A DNA stretch of 64,000 nt from positions 1,302,001-1,366,000 of the forward strand of contig JAGMWG010000009.1 in assembly GCA_020744225.1 (NCBI GenBank). The letters are read 5' to 3'. A program made the translations under genes and the position numbers. How positions within the stretch are numbered: position 1 is the stretch's first letter; each line of letters starts with the position of its first letter. Under the pieces are notes generated by a model, which was not told the DNA's origin, did no database searches, and saw only the letters and a list, made by a program, of their open reading frames with translations. The DNA is from Paraphoma chrysanthemicola (taxonomy: Eukaryota; Ascomycota; Dothideomycetes; Pleosporales; Phaeosphaeriaceae). Positions 10,620-22,154 of this stretch are shown here, one piece after another.

Positions 10620-12164
10620 ATGAAGGAGCTGCCCGTCAACACTAAAGAAGAGAGGTGATAACCTTACTTCACGCCATGGACGAACGCACGGTACCTTGGT
10701 TTAAATCTGCTTTGCCTCCGTTGTCTTGCGAGAAGAGAAGTGTAATCTCGTCGCCACTCCCTGCGGGTCATCTGATCCATCTGTGGCAGGACCAGGAAGG
10801 TATGTCAGTCCTGTCTATGTGACACATCGATCCTGGCTCATGTTTGCACAGTTGCAGCCAGCGGCACTGGCCAACAAACGCCCTCGCAGGCTCTATGACT
10901 GCGTGCAGTCCACGACTTCTAGTGCAACTATACACGTTGACCAGTAATTATTCCACTCGCACTCGAATGGATTGTAGCGGCATACAGTACCTTCCAACCC
11001 TGACTTGCCACATCTGAATGCCTTCGCATTTGTTCAGAACATCAGCACCACCTCCATAAAACACTGAGGATCCTATTAATAGTGCACTTAGACTGAAATC
11101 AGGGTTTCAACGGCGCTCAGATGTATCCGCGTTGCAAACAAGACCTCAGCGGATATAAGGCAGCAATATCCCAAAGGGGACGGCAAGGTGCCGTATCGCT
11201 AGGTCGGCTCTGTCAGTCGGCACACTTACTTGACACAGGCAAGACACAACATGCACGAGTTTGCCATACCGTCATCATAAAATTCAGACATCGGACCTAT
11301 GTGCTGTCTCCACTCTGCCAGCATGCGCGTGCAATTCTAGCTGCCGACATGCTTGCATACTCTAGTTGACGGAACATTCATGGCCAATTATGGTGCTGGT
11401 CATACAAACGGTCCTATTACACAAGCAAATATCCGGCGGTGCTACAGCACGCCGTTTTGAAACATCATTCCCGATACGCATGACTACAATATCATCTCTA
11501 AACAGGCAGAAAACATTGCTACACACCTAATATTCACTCGACCATCGAGCATATTACCCCACCAAACCAGCAGATCTTTGTTCGTTGCTCGTCACGATTC
11601 TCGGGACCTGCCGAGGTGTCGAGACTTCATCGTGTTCCCGCCTTGTCATTTCGCCAGTGTTTGATCTCCAACTAGCGCACCCTCGACCCTTGCACTTTCA
11701 TCACAGAACATCGTGAGTCTCATCTCCTGCAGCTTTTCCGCACATAGTCACAACATTAATCTAGACCGCCGAACCCTGCAGACATGGACCGGCATCCGAA
11801 GATCGACCTCTCAGAGGCGCTGGCACGGCGAAGTTTCATCGTTGCTCTCCCGCTGCAGGCCTCCACCGACATGAGCTTATTTCCCCACCCAGCAAATTTC
11901 CACTGTCATGTTGGAGTTGACTGATTGAGGAAAGGCTGGTGGCGTTGTGTAATGAGCCTGAGGGACTTTATGTAGTCTTGACTGCGGTCTGGTGAGGGTT
12001 GTTCTCTGAGCTTTCGGTCACTTCGCCATCATCCTGCTTCTGTCTTTCGCAAGCCATAGTGCTGCATCCATTCTTTACCGTCACTCTCTACACCAGGCGC
12101 AAGTCGTCTACGACCTACAGTCTTTACCAGTGTCCCGTTCAAACAAACAAGAGCATACGTCAAG
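10620..12164. other. intergenic, about 1.5 kb
   Basis: No supported gene. A 46-codon ATG ORF at 11784-11924 follows intron-like sequence but resembles no family. The last 200 bp are pyrimidine-rich and are probably the promoter and leader of the expansin-like gene. Confidence 0.45.
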
Positions 12165-13343
12165 ATGAAATCCAGCGTCCTCGCCCTTCTGCCTTTTGCA
12201 AGTGTTGCACTAGCCAAGTCCGCCTGCTCGCGCAAGGTTGTCACTTCAACGCACTTTGTATACGATAGTGTCACCGTGACGCCCACTGTCGTCAAGCAGG
12301 CCACGCCTGAGGCCGATACGACACCCACACCCGCACCTGTTCTCTCGTCCTCAACATGCTCTAGGCGTACCGTCACCACCACGGAGATTGAGAAGGTCAC
12401 CGTTACAGTCGAAGCTGGCGAGGAGCCGGTCAAGACCATTGATGTCACAAGCACGAGCACAACACATATCACCACGACCATCACGATCCGCCCCACACCA
12501 GCACCGTCCGCTCTCTCCTCATCACTACAATGGGGTCCCTACCCCAATGCAACCTTCACTTCTGGCGCAGGCGTCAAGCCAACGTCGAAGCTGCCTGAAT
12601 TCTCCGTCGTCTCGCCCACTCCTGCCGGCGAGGCCGCAGCACCCACCTACCCAGCTTCCACCCCTGAAGCTCCTGAAGCCTCTGCCACGGTCCCTTCATC
12701 CGAGACTCCCTCCCCACCCACTGAAGTCGACTCTGCTGCTGCAGGCTCCAAGTCCGGCGAGGCCACTTTCTACGGCGGTAACACCGCTGGCGGCATGTGC
12801 TCTTTCACCGGCTACACACTTCCCTCATCGCTCTTCGGCACCGCCCTGTCCGACAGCAACTGGGCCGGCGCCGGGTCCTGCGGGCGCTGCGTGTCCGTCA
12901 CCGGTCCCTCAGGCACCAAGGTCACCGCCATGATCACCGATCAATGCCCAGGCTGTGGACCCAACCATCTCGACCTGTACCCCAATGCGTTCGCCAAACT
13001 CGCAGACCCAAGCAAGGGCGTCATTCCCGTGTCTTGGGACTTTGTGCCCTGCGGCATCACGACTCCCCTTGTGCTCAAGAACAAGTCAGGCACAAGTAAG
13101 TTCTGGTTCAGCATGCAGGTCATGAACGCGAACGTTGGTGTTGCGAAGCTCGACGTCAGCACGGATGGCGGTAAGACATGGAAGCCGACGACTCGCCAGC
13201 CGTACAACTTCTTTGAGAACTCGGCTGGCTTCGGAACGGACAGTGTGGATGTCAAGGTCACCAGTGTGGATGGCAAGACCGTCGTTGTCAAGGGTGTCAG
13301 TATTGCAGCAGACACCACGAAGACTGCGGGCGGCAACTTCTAG
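12165..13343 (+). CDS. secreted expansin-like protein with Thr/Pro-rich stalk
   Basis: A single exon of 392 residues. A signal peptide is clear (MKSSVLALLPFASVALA). Residues 20 to about 190 form a Thr/Ser/Pro-rich linker, with two similar Cys-led blocks (CSRKVVTST at 21, CSRRTVTTT at 65). The double-psi beta-barrel follows: GEATFYGGNTAGGMCSFTGY, GSCGRCVSVTGPSGTKVTAM, ITDQCPGCGPNHLDLYPNAF (the HLD is comparable to the expansin HFD). The C-terminal part (FWFSMQVMNANVGVAKLDVS, GGKTWKPTTRQPYNFFE) fits the expansin CBM63-like domain. Family members loosen or bind plant cell-wall polymers without hydrolysis. A wall-acting role outside the cell is therefore inferred. The long glycosylatable stalk is an addition to the basic expansin plan. 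Confidence 0.9.
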   Translation: MKSSVLALLPFASVALAKSACSRKVVTSTHFVYDSVTVTPTVVKQATPEADTTPTPAPVLSSSTCSRRTVTTTEIEKVTVTVEAGEEPVKTIDVTSTSTTHITTTITIRPTPAPSALSSSLQWGPYPNATFTSGAGVKPTSKLPEFSVVSPTPAGEAAAPTYPASTPEAPEASATVPSSETPSPPTEVDSAAAGSKSGEATFYGGNTAGGMCSFTGYTLPSSLFGTALSDSNWAGAGSCGRCVSVTGPSGTKVTAMITDQCPGCGPNHLDLYPNAFAKLADPSKGVIPVSWDFVPCGITTPLVLKNKSGTSKFWFSMQVMNANVGVAKLDVSTDGGKTWKPTTRQPYNFFENSAGFGTDSVDVKVTSVDGKTVVVKGVSIAADTTKTAGGNF

Positions 13344-13906
13344 ATGGAGTTTGACTCGTAAGCTTGGTTTTGGGGGGTGAGATGACTCGATTCTTGGATT
13401 TCAGAAGAGGTGGTTTGTTTTTGTTGACAGTTGCATTGTGTGTTGGTGTGTATGTCTTGACGTTCATCATGTTCTTGAAAGCTGGCTTGATTCGATTCTT
13501 TGTATCTTTTACCATTAGGTTTACTTCTCCTTCGTCCAGCACGAAGAAAGCTATCTTTTACAATCACGAATGCCGAAAAGGGCCGTATCGTTTGCAAAAT
13601 GTAATGGCTGAAGATTTGCACTTGAGAACGTTTGTGGGCCTTCCAACCTTCCCACGAGCTGATTTCAATCCGTAAAGTAGGTGACAACCTCTTCGCTCCT
13701 TCACGTACTTCATGAAAGTAACTCTCGTAGCGCTTGATTAGATCCAGCCTACTACAGGCACTACTGAGTCTCATAGGAAGTACTCTGATGAGGGCTATAC
13801 ATCGCAATTGCACGTAGCCGGACACAATCATCCATACTATTCAGCATCATCAATCTAACTTACACGTCATCTCGCAACATTCTCCCGCACTCTCTCCTCC
13901 TGAACC
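13344..13906. other. intergenic, 563 bp, convergent 3' ends
   Basis: This lies between the convergent expansin-like and amine oxidase genes. It has T-rich 3' UTR-like sequence and no supported gene. Confidence 0.45.
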
Positions 13907-15458
13907 TCATAAACTCGCCCTCGCACCCTTCAACCCTTCCACCTCCCTCCTGACCTCCACCCCCGCCCTCTGCCCCTCCTCAATCGCCCCATCAATAAAG
14001 CTCCGCCACCCGAGCGCCCAATCCGACCCGGCAAACACCACATTCCCACTCCTCTGGCGCATATCGTCCAAATGCTTACTCAGCAGCCCTGGCGGCGCAA
14101 AGAACCACGCACCCTTGGCGTACTCGTCTTTACTCCAGTTGTGAAATACGAGACGCTGGATATCGACGTTTTGGCCCGCGTAGTGGTGCGGGTTGAAGAG
14201 TGTTTGCACGGCGGACTTGGTGTGTGAGATGTCGGCTTCGGGGTCCATGTGTTTGTTTTGGCCGCCGAAGCAGACGATGTGTGTGTTTCCGGCTGGTGTT
14301 GTGCCGTCGCCTATCGCATAGTATAATTCGTTATGTGGGTATGTGATTCCGGTCCAGGATCGTAGGTCTTTGTTGCTGATTTCGGCGTGGACTTTGATGG
14401 TTTGGTTGACGTGTCCGGTTGTAATGGCGGCTTGTTTTCCTGGCGAGAGGGGCGGGGAGAATGTGATGCTGGAGAGGACATTGAGTGGGATGGTGCAGAT
14501 TGCGCGGAGGGCGCGGTATGTTTGGTTGTTTTTGGCAGTGATTGTGACGCCAGAGGGTGTTGAAGCGATATGTTGGGTGGGGGTGTCGAAAGCGTAACTT
14601 AATCGCTTGGTTGCCAGGGCTTCTTCGAAGAATTTCCGAGCGAAGTTAGATTGTCCAGCCTTGAACTTCCAGGTAATTAACATGTCGAGCCAGCCTTGGT
14701 ATGTATAGCCGCACATTGCCCACCAGTGCATGAACTCGTGAAACGATGTCGTTTCCAGAGTCCCACCGCTGCAGAGGAGAACAGAACCTTCCAGGACAGC
14801 CCGTTCCTGCGGTGACAATACCGACGAAATCTGTGCAATCCGGTCGGCCGCAGATAATGAATCCAGAGGAACAGATTCCGGATTATGGAACGTCGTATGC
14901 GGCAATGGAATCGTCTTCCTCCCATATACCCCATCAATATTCGTAAACTTCTTCAACGCAGAGTCGAGCAAAGCATCCTACACATGGTTAGCACATCCCC
15001 CTACCGAGAAAGTGATTCCATCAAAGACGTACCTCATCGTCATGGCTCATCGTCACACTACTCCCTGGCGTATTGAGTTCAAAATGCTTAACCCCCTTCT
15101 CGAAATCAAAACTGCTCTCCACCTCTTCCTGCAAACCATACCGCATAATCTCGCGCCACGTATTCGACTGTCCCCAATGCACCCACGTTCCACCCATCTC
15201 AAACGGATAGCCCTCGATATTCGACGACCATGAGCGGCCGCCAATCCGATCGCGGGCTTCGAGGAGCAGGACGTTGAGACCTTCTAGCGCACAGTTTCGC
15301 GCGGCTGTTAAGCCGCAGTATCCTGCTCCGATGACTACGACATCGTATTCGACTTGTGTGCTGGTGATGTTTGTTTTGGGGGTGATGACGCCGAGGGAAG
15401 GGACACCGGGTTTGAGGCCGGCGGAGGGAGTCCAGGTGTAGCCGTCGCGGGAGGTCAT
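13907..15458 (-). CDS. flavin-containing amine oxidase (MAO-like)
   Basis: Two exons, 15458-15033 and 14977-13907 (55-nt intron, frame kept), 498 residues. The FAD-binding dinucleotide fold is textbook: YDVVVIGAGYCGLTAARNCA, then LLLEARDRIGGRSWS and EMGGTWVHWGQSNTW. The C-terminal FAD motif is NVVFAGSDWALGWRSFIDGA followed by IEEGQRAG. EFMHWWAMCGYTYQG and CTIPLNVLSSITF also match fungal monoamine oxidase homologues. The mammalian Cys that binds FAD covalently (SGGCYT) is absent from the corresponding C-terminal region, as in fungal MAO-N, so FAD is probably non-covalent. The C-terminus (ASL) is not a standard peroxisomal signal. It would oxidise an amine to an aldehyde, releasing ammonia and H2O2; the substrate is unknown. 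It is divergent from an APC permease about 0.9 kb away. Confidence 0.92.
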
Positions 15459-16367
15459 GGTTCTGACGGTGTGGGAGAGAGAAGATGGGATAGTAAATTT
15501 CAGGAACTCAGAACGCAGGAGGTCTTATGTAGCGGTCTAAAAGCGTCCAAGTTCGCTGGCATGACACTTATCATCGTCCAGACAATGTAGGCTCCACGCA
15601 GCAAAGCGAAGAATCTGCTTCCGAGCGTCTTCCGTCTCCAGGCAATACCACGAGATCGCACACGCACAGACAGCCCATGATTCCACTCATCTCTGTATTG
15701 CTTCCCAAAAGAGGACCATCAACATCCGAGCCACACGATCCTCAGCGAGCGAAAAGTGGGGCAAGAGAATTACCGCATCAGGCAACTAAAGTGAGAAACC
15801 ATCAAACCTCCGATACCTTCACATCCGATTCCAGATCCAGGTCTCCAGTCCCTCCAAACGTGCCCACTGGTCCACTGAAGACTGATAAGCACAATTTGCA
15901 TTCTTGGCATTGCTTAATGCCCTCCATTCTCCTCGTCTTCCGTCTCACAACCGCTTCTCATCCGTGCCCACTTCGCGCGGAACACGCGCGCGTCGCGGAA
16001 CATTTAGCTTCCAGCCCTACTACTTCGTACACAAATGCGGGGTAGCGTACATACGTTATCAAAGTACGAGTCCGCCCTGTGTTGAGGCTAGAGCGATTTC
16101 TCACATTTGTGGCCCGATTAGGAAATTGTGGGGTAAGTGTATCACGATGGACTGGAGAGGGGTTAGAGTTGTGTAGCGATATGATTAAGCGGGTTATCGT
16201 GAGTCCTGGGGCGTTTGATTTGGAGAGCGATAGCAAGATATAGTTTGGACGGTGGTGTGATGTTAAAGAAGACTGGATCTGCACCTGCAGCTATTGTGAG
16301 ATTTGAAGGCACTATACCGTACACCTTGTTGAACTTGCAAGTACTATTCAAGCCGGATATCACGACG
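15459..16367. promoter_or_regulatory. shared upstream region of amine oxidase and permease
   Basis: 909 bp lie between divergent starts. Four GATA-type cores are visible: CTTATC at 15567, TGATAAG at 15883, TTATC at 16056 and TTATC at 16194. These would suit nitrogen (AreA/GATA) control, but the number is only slightly above chance. No coding sequence is supported. Confidence 0.35.
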
Positions 16368-18157
16368 ATGAAAGAAATGAGTGAATCAAAAGATATCAAG
16401 TCGTCTTCGGACCTTGAGCGCCGTTCGTACCTCCCTAAGATCCCTCTTCGAAACGTTCAGATTAACCTGACCATGTCGCAGATACCACCACACAAGCCGG
16501 CCAAACCCAGGACCTCTCCCACTCCCTCATCGGCCTCAATGTCCTCTCCCCGACAGCGCGCGACATGTCCGGTCTCGAAACCATCTCCGCCGGATGGGTA
16601 ATGTGCAACAGTTGGGCGGGCATCGCGGCCACCTTTGCGCTCGCGATAGCCCAAGGCGGGCCTGTGACGCTCATCTACGGGCCTATCATCATGTTTGTGC
16701 TGGTCGGCGCGTGTGCGTTGACGTTGGCGGAGCTGGCGAGCGTCTATCCGACAGCTGGGGGGCAGTATCATTGGACGAGTATTTTGGCTCCGGCGGGGTG
16801 GAGTCGGGGGTTGGTGAGTGTTCAACATTGAGTGTGTCTTGGAGATGCAGTGGCTGACGATACGAGTAGAGTTATTGCTGCGGTGCAACGAATGTGTTTG
16901 CTTGGATTGCCATCTGCGCTGGAATCGCCATCATCGTTCCACAGCAGATCATAGGGATGGCGATATTCTACAACCCCAGCTACGTTCCGGAAACGTGGCA
17001 CGCGTTTTTGTTGTATCAGGCTGCGAACCTGCTTGTCCTAGTGTACAACATCTACCTCTTGAAGCGCTCCATGTGGATCCATGATGTTGGCCGTAAGTGT
17101 GAAACTTGGTCCTGTGTAGCCACTCATGCTGACATATCTTCCAACAGTTGTCGTGTCTATAACCAGCTTCGTCGCTCTGGTCATCACGAGTCTGGCCCGC
17201 ACGAGCCCGAACTTCCAGCCCACAGAGCTGGTATGGACGACGTTCCTGAATGACAGCGGCTGGGTAGATTCCATCGCCTTTCTGACTGGCCTGGTCAATC
17301 CGAACTACATGTATGCCGGTATCGACGGAGCTATACATCTTGCCGAAGAGTGCAAGAACGCCGCAGTGGTAGTGCCACGCGCTTTGATGAGCACGATTGG
17401 CATCGGCTTCGTGACGTCGTTCATCTTCGCCATTGTCATGGTTTATTGTACCAACGACTTCGAAGCTGTCGTCTCAACTCCTACTGGTACGCTTGGTTGT
17501 GACATTGTGGCAACCTTTCCTGACTGACTGAATCCTACAGGCGTGCCGATCTACGAGATCTGGCGACAGGCGACACGCTCTGATGCCGCTGCAACGGCCT
17601 TCCTTGTCTTGCTCCTATTGATGGCCATGTTCGCACTCAACGGAACACATCAAACAGCATCTCGCTTGACATGGTCGTTCGCCCGTGATAACGCCATGTT
17701 CGGCAGTCGATGGCTCAACAAGATCAGCCCAACACAGGAGGTGCCAATCGCGGCTCTGATCTTCAACTTCGCGGTCATGTTCGTGATCGGCTGCATATAT
17801 CTCGGGTCATCGTCGGCATTCAATGCGTTCATTGGAACCGGACTGATCTTACAGCATGTCACCTATGCTATTCCAGCAATTTTGTTAATGTATCGAGGAC
17901 GATCGTCCGTGTGGCTGCCACAAACGCGATATTTCAAGCTCCCGTCAGCGCTGGGATGGACAGCGAACGCTGTGACTGTTGGCTTTGCGATTTTTGTCCT
18001 AGCATTCTACTGCTTTCCAGTCGCCATGCCGGTGGCAGGGAGCAACATGAACTACGCGAGCGCAGTCATTGGTGTGATGGCGCTGTTTGGAGCTCTGAAC
18101 TGGTTCTTTCATGCTCGAAGGCATTACCACGGGCCTAGACTTGATATCGCAGAATGA
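16368..18157 (+). CDS. APC-family amino acid/amine permease
   Basis: Five exons: 16368-16422, 16482-16813, 16870-17092, 17148-17486 and 17541-18157, giving 521 residues with every phase consistent. ATG 16377 is an in-frame alternative. The core begins LIGLNVLSPTARDMSGLETI, then NSWAGIAATFALAIAQGGP, ELASVYPTAGGQYHWT, NYMYAGIDGAIHLAEECKN, HQTASRLTWSFARDNAMFGS and FYCFPVAMPVAG. About 12 membrane segments can be picked out. PTAGGQYHW and the GIDG..HLAEE block place it in the eukaryotic amino-acid/choline transporter branch (Uga4, Hnm1, Tpo5 relatives). The likely substrates are GABA, choline, polyamines or amino acids; sequence alone cannot choose. It sits between a divergent amine oxidase and a convergent zinc-cluster regulator whose stop is only 52 bp away. 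Confidence 0.9.
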
Positions 18158-18209
18158 GGACGGATGGCCGATGTTCACGAATTGAGCCACTGAGATAGCA
18201 ATAAATAGC

Positions 18210-19884
18210 TCACATAACCAGCACTTTATTATACTCCGGCAAGCACTGAGTCCACCTCTTATCTCCCTTACTCGCCCACAGCGCCTTCAAGCTCTGCACA
18301 GCAACCGGGATATTAAGAAACTTTGTACGCGCGTATATGCTCTCCATATAACTGACAAAGAACGCCCTTTGATCAAAGTCGGATGCTTCGGCCCCCGCAA
18401 CAAAGCACGGCCAGACTAGTGCATGTGCGCCATGCGTGTGCGGCGGAATGTTGGACAGTCGGCCGATGAGATCCTGGATGGTGGAGGCTTGGAGCTGGTT
18501 GTATTGCGAGCGCATGGCTGGAGAGGATTCGGTGTTTTCACTTGTTGCGCGTCTGATGTAAATGGTGCAAGCGGCAGCAAAGCATAGGCGAATTTTGTCA
18601 AGGATTTGGTGGTTTTCAGAGTCTGCGGGGAATTGCTCGCATGTCAACCAGTCCTGCCATGATTGGAAGGATCTCTTTATTGCGGAAACGCCCGTGTCTT
18701 CGCCCAGGAGTGGCAGTCCTAGGAGTTCGAACCTGACATTCTGTTAGCCTAGATACGTTTTGCTTCATGAAGTGACTCACATGTTTGTCTGTGTCTGGAG
18801 GAACCTTGTCGTTGCTGTGTCGTCGTGGTCGGCCCTGCTGTTTGCAGACAAGCACAGCAGCATCTGTACGAGAAAACTGTAGTCTTCGCTACCAGTGACC
18901 GTCTCGCCCACGAGCAGCACAACTAGTGTCGCCCAAGTGAACTTACTGAAGACTTGATCTTCACTGGCAGAGATTGCATCTTTTCGCAGACGCGAGATGA
19001 CGGCGACGCGGCCTGCTTCAGCAGCCTCCTTGATCTCTGGCCGTTCGCGACTGAGATGTTGCGCTGCCACGACACCTACGGCCCGGCGAAGCACCTCGTC
19101 CTCCAGAGCCATGGGGAGAATGTGCTGTCGATAGCCGTTCGAGATGGTGTCGAGCACTACCATGACCGGAGCAATTGCTTCAGAGAAGTACGAGAACAAC
19201 ATGCGGGCTTCTGCGCTGAGAGGCGGGAGCCAATATTGCAGATTGTTTTGTGCTGAGAAGTAAAGCTGCACATTGTCTTCCGCACGATCAATCTCTTCTA
19301 CATCATCGTCCAATGTCGGAAACAAGGCCGGGCTGAGCGTGAGTTGCGGAGGCGTATCGACGAAATCATCCGGGAAGTCTGTTGGTGAAGTAGTCCGCGG
19401 TGTACATGCCAGCTGGCTGATCTCGTCGCTAGGATGTGCAGATGACGGACTCATGGCCTCAATCACATCTCGTCTTGTCTCTCCCTTCTTGCGTCTAGAT
19501 ACTTTCTTCTTCTCATTGTTCCATCTGATCGCAGGGAAAGAAGTCGTCGACGGCAGATGCCCTTGGCCATTATTGCTGATGTCTGGAATCTTGCAATCCT
19601 TGAGTCTGCCTCTTCTCGCAACGCCCTCGGTGAAGCGTATGCGATTCACTCCGGAGCAATCAATACCTTTCTTTATGCATTTCCCACATGATGGCTCTGC
19701 TTTGTCGCAAATGATGCGACGACGCGAGCACTGAAAGCATCCTGAGAGTGTCAGATTTACGAAACCGTTGGAATGTGTGCAGAAGTGGTTATGTACCTCG
19801 CTCCTTTGGTGTTGGTTTAGCCCTTGCGCTTCCGCTTCCGCTACCTGCTGATGATGGCTCCACCACTTTAATCCTAGGTGGCAT
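18210..19884 (-). CDS. Zn2Cys6 transcription factor (Fungal_trans_2 type)
   Basis: Three exons, 19884-19797, 19741-18781 and 18732-18210, 523 residues. The zinc cluster starts just after the first intron: Cys31, 34, 41, 48, 51, 58 (GCFQCSRRRIICDKAEP, then SCGKCIKKGIDC). This GCxxCxxRRxxCDxxxPxCxxCxxxxxxC form goes with the Fungal_trans_2 (DUF3468-like) regulatory domain. The rest fits that pattern: LFSYFSEAIAPVMVVLD, NGYRQHILPMALEDEVLRRA, ALVWPCFVAGAEASDFDQR. The region between about 60 and 130 is Ser/Thr/Pro-rich and probably disordered. It ends tail to tail with the permease gene and is the natural candidate to control the amine oxidase and permease; this is inference from position only. 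Confidence 0.9.
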
Positions 19885-20167
19885 GACGATCACGCAACAT
19901 GCTGATGGTGCATAAGTCGGAATCCGATGACGAAATCCTGGTTGTCAATTGAACATCGGCCAGCGGAGGAGAGTAAGGGCAGGAACGGCGAGGAGGCGGC
20001 GCTGCCAATCGCTACGGGCCGAAGTCATCACATGATAAGAAACCTTAAGCCTCATTACATAAGCACAACCTTTGCATCGATTCTGTCTTGAAATGATGTC
20101 TTGATGGTATGTTATAGCGGAGTTTTGTCTACTACCTGTTTTTTGGGTGATGACTATCTCAATTGCT

Positions 20168-21352
20168 TTAGAGTCTATTTTCCCAACTCCCCAGCCATCT
20201 CCACTCGCTACACACGCGGTCCAGCTCCTTCAACGCTTGATTCACAGATCCAACTTCGTCGCCATCTTCTTTGCGGCCCTTGAACTCAACGAAGAATACG
20301 TAGTGCCAGTTTCTTACACCACTCGGGCGGGTGTTGATCGATGTGAGATTGAGGCCGTACTTGCCAAAAACGGCCAAACAGTTTGCGAGCGCGCCTGGAT
20401 TTGCATGATCAACCGTGAAGGTGACAAGAGTCTTCCAATCGCTTCCATTGCCATCGGTTGAGTGTGTGGTGTCTGGCGGAGGTGTTGATGAAGGCGATGC
20501 TGTGTCTTTCCGCCTGATGACAAGGAAACGCGTCGCGTTGCCGATGCGGTCGTTGATACTTTCTGCTAGGACATCCAGACCGAACAGCTCTGCGGCCACG
20601 AAACTTGACAGAGCCGCAGACTCGCCGCTGGTATCCTGAGCGACGAGTTCAGCGGCGCGAGATGTGGAACTCACGTCTTGTCGTTCGATTCCCTTGAGAT
20701 ATGTCGATAGAAAGGCTTTGCATTGACCCCAGGCTTGCGGATGAGAGTAGAGCTTCTTGATTCGCGAGAGATCGCAAACGGGGACCGCGAGAGGGTTTGT
20801 GAATTTCTTGTCAATCTCAACTGGAGGTAGTTTCCTGGTTTGCAGATCTGCTGACGCCACGTTTGGTGCGACGTAACCTAGTAGGCAATGCTTTACGTCG
20901 ACGTAGCTCTCCCCGCATACCAGAATATCAGGATGCATGCCATGCAGGTCGGCAATCAGATCAAGCGTGAAGACTACGGAGCCGTTACTGCTGTTTTCGA
21001 AAGGTACGACGCCCCGGTATGCGGTGCCTTTTTGCACAGCTGTGAAGACATCTGCAATGGTGACTTGTGGAGACAGCGTGACATCTCTGCCTTTGAATGC
21101 ATCGAGGGCCGCCTGAAAAATGTAAGCTAGTGATGCGCGGCAATCTGATAGGCTGGTAAGATGGGCTTTATTGTTGATGTGGAAGCAAGGTAAGCGACGT
21201 GAGAGTGCATGACCGCCTTCCTACGCAGCCTGAATGGCCCAAACAGGCAATTGCCGTAAACGACTGCGAGTACGTGAAGAACTGCCTACCTGGTGTGTAT
21301 AGCTGGCCTCTGGGCCCAAGAAAGCCACTTTCCGCCTTGTATCCCCACTCAT
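20168..21352 (-). CDS. PHA2: prephenate dehydratase
   Basis: Two exons, 21352-21290 (MSGDTRRKVAFLGPEASYTH plus Gln) and 21112-20168, 335 residues. The 177-nt intron is longer than most here. Prephenate dehydratase motifs are all present: FLGPEASYTHQ, YRGVVPFENSSNGSV, SRAAELVAQ and the active-site Thr-Arg-Phe in GNATRFLVIRR. A C-terminal ACT regulatory domain follows (VDHANPGALANCLAVFGKYG, LNLTSINTRPSG, YVFFVEFKG), where phenylalanine feedback normally acts. It converts prephenate to phenylpyruvate in phenylalanine synthesis in the cytosol. There is no chorismate mutase domain, as in yeast Pha2. It starts about 0.8 kb from the SUP45 stop, same strand. Confidence 0.95.
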
Positions 21353-22154
21353 TCTGTGTGTTGGTGGTTGAAGGGACGATGTTGGTGAACAAAGATTTGC
21401 GCTTGTGTGGTGTTCGGGCTCGGAGACATGAGCGGCATCGGCGCTTCAAGACTCGGACATCTACATTTAGGGCGCGCTTCCAAGGGTTTGCACGGTTAGG
21501 TGTCGTTACGTGCTGGAGTTGCGCCCTTGAACTACATGAAGTGGAGACACGAGGCTGGGCAGACTCTCAAGCACGTTTGATTGAATCTGGAGAACATGGG
21601 TCACAATCATAACATCACGAAAATTGTGCGCAGGAGTAATTCAGTGGAAGATTTAGTTTCAGCTGAGCATGAGCGAGCGACTAGCCGACGCATACGCGAA
21701 TAATCAATTTGCCTCCTCTTCGTCCAATCGTTGCGTGGAAGATGTCGCAAAGTAGATTTTTGATGGTAGCCATTCTTTATTGCATCACATACATGGTGCA
21801 CTTTCTTATCCTAGAAATCCATGGCTTCGATAGTCGGTATGACTTTGGCGAAGGTGGGATTGCTGCCTCTCCATTGAAGCGAGAGTGGGTCGTGGTAAGA
21901 ATGGGTACTTGGTCAACCTGGGGTCATGTTAGCGCGGCTCCTGCGCCCACCAAATGCTCCACTTACATTGCAAACCCTCCGTGAGCACTCTCATTCATGA
22001 CTTACAACCTGGAGAGGCGAAGCGTCATGGCTTCGACAGCTCCGGCGTTCATCCCGTGCGCGTCGTTTCGACCTTGCGCGTGGGCACCGGGCGTTCCCTC
22101 ACTCGACGCGTGGAGTGGAGCCGATGCCTCGCGGTCAGCGAGGGCGCTTAACCG
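21353..22154. other. intergenic, about 0.8 kb
   Basis: Promoter side of PHA2 and 3' side of SUP45. Short ORFs overlap each other in several frames, but none resembles a family. Confidence 0.45.

Noticed and set aside
11784..11924. 46-codon ATG ORF after intron-like sequence
   Set aside because: Too short, no recognisable motif, and no splice-supported continuation.
13907..13915. Peroxisomal PTS1 on the amine oxidase
   Set aside because: The C-terminal tripeptide ASL lacks the basic middle residue of the consensus.
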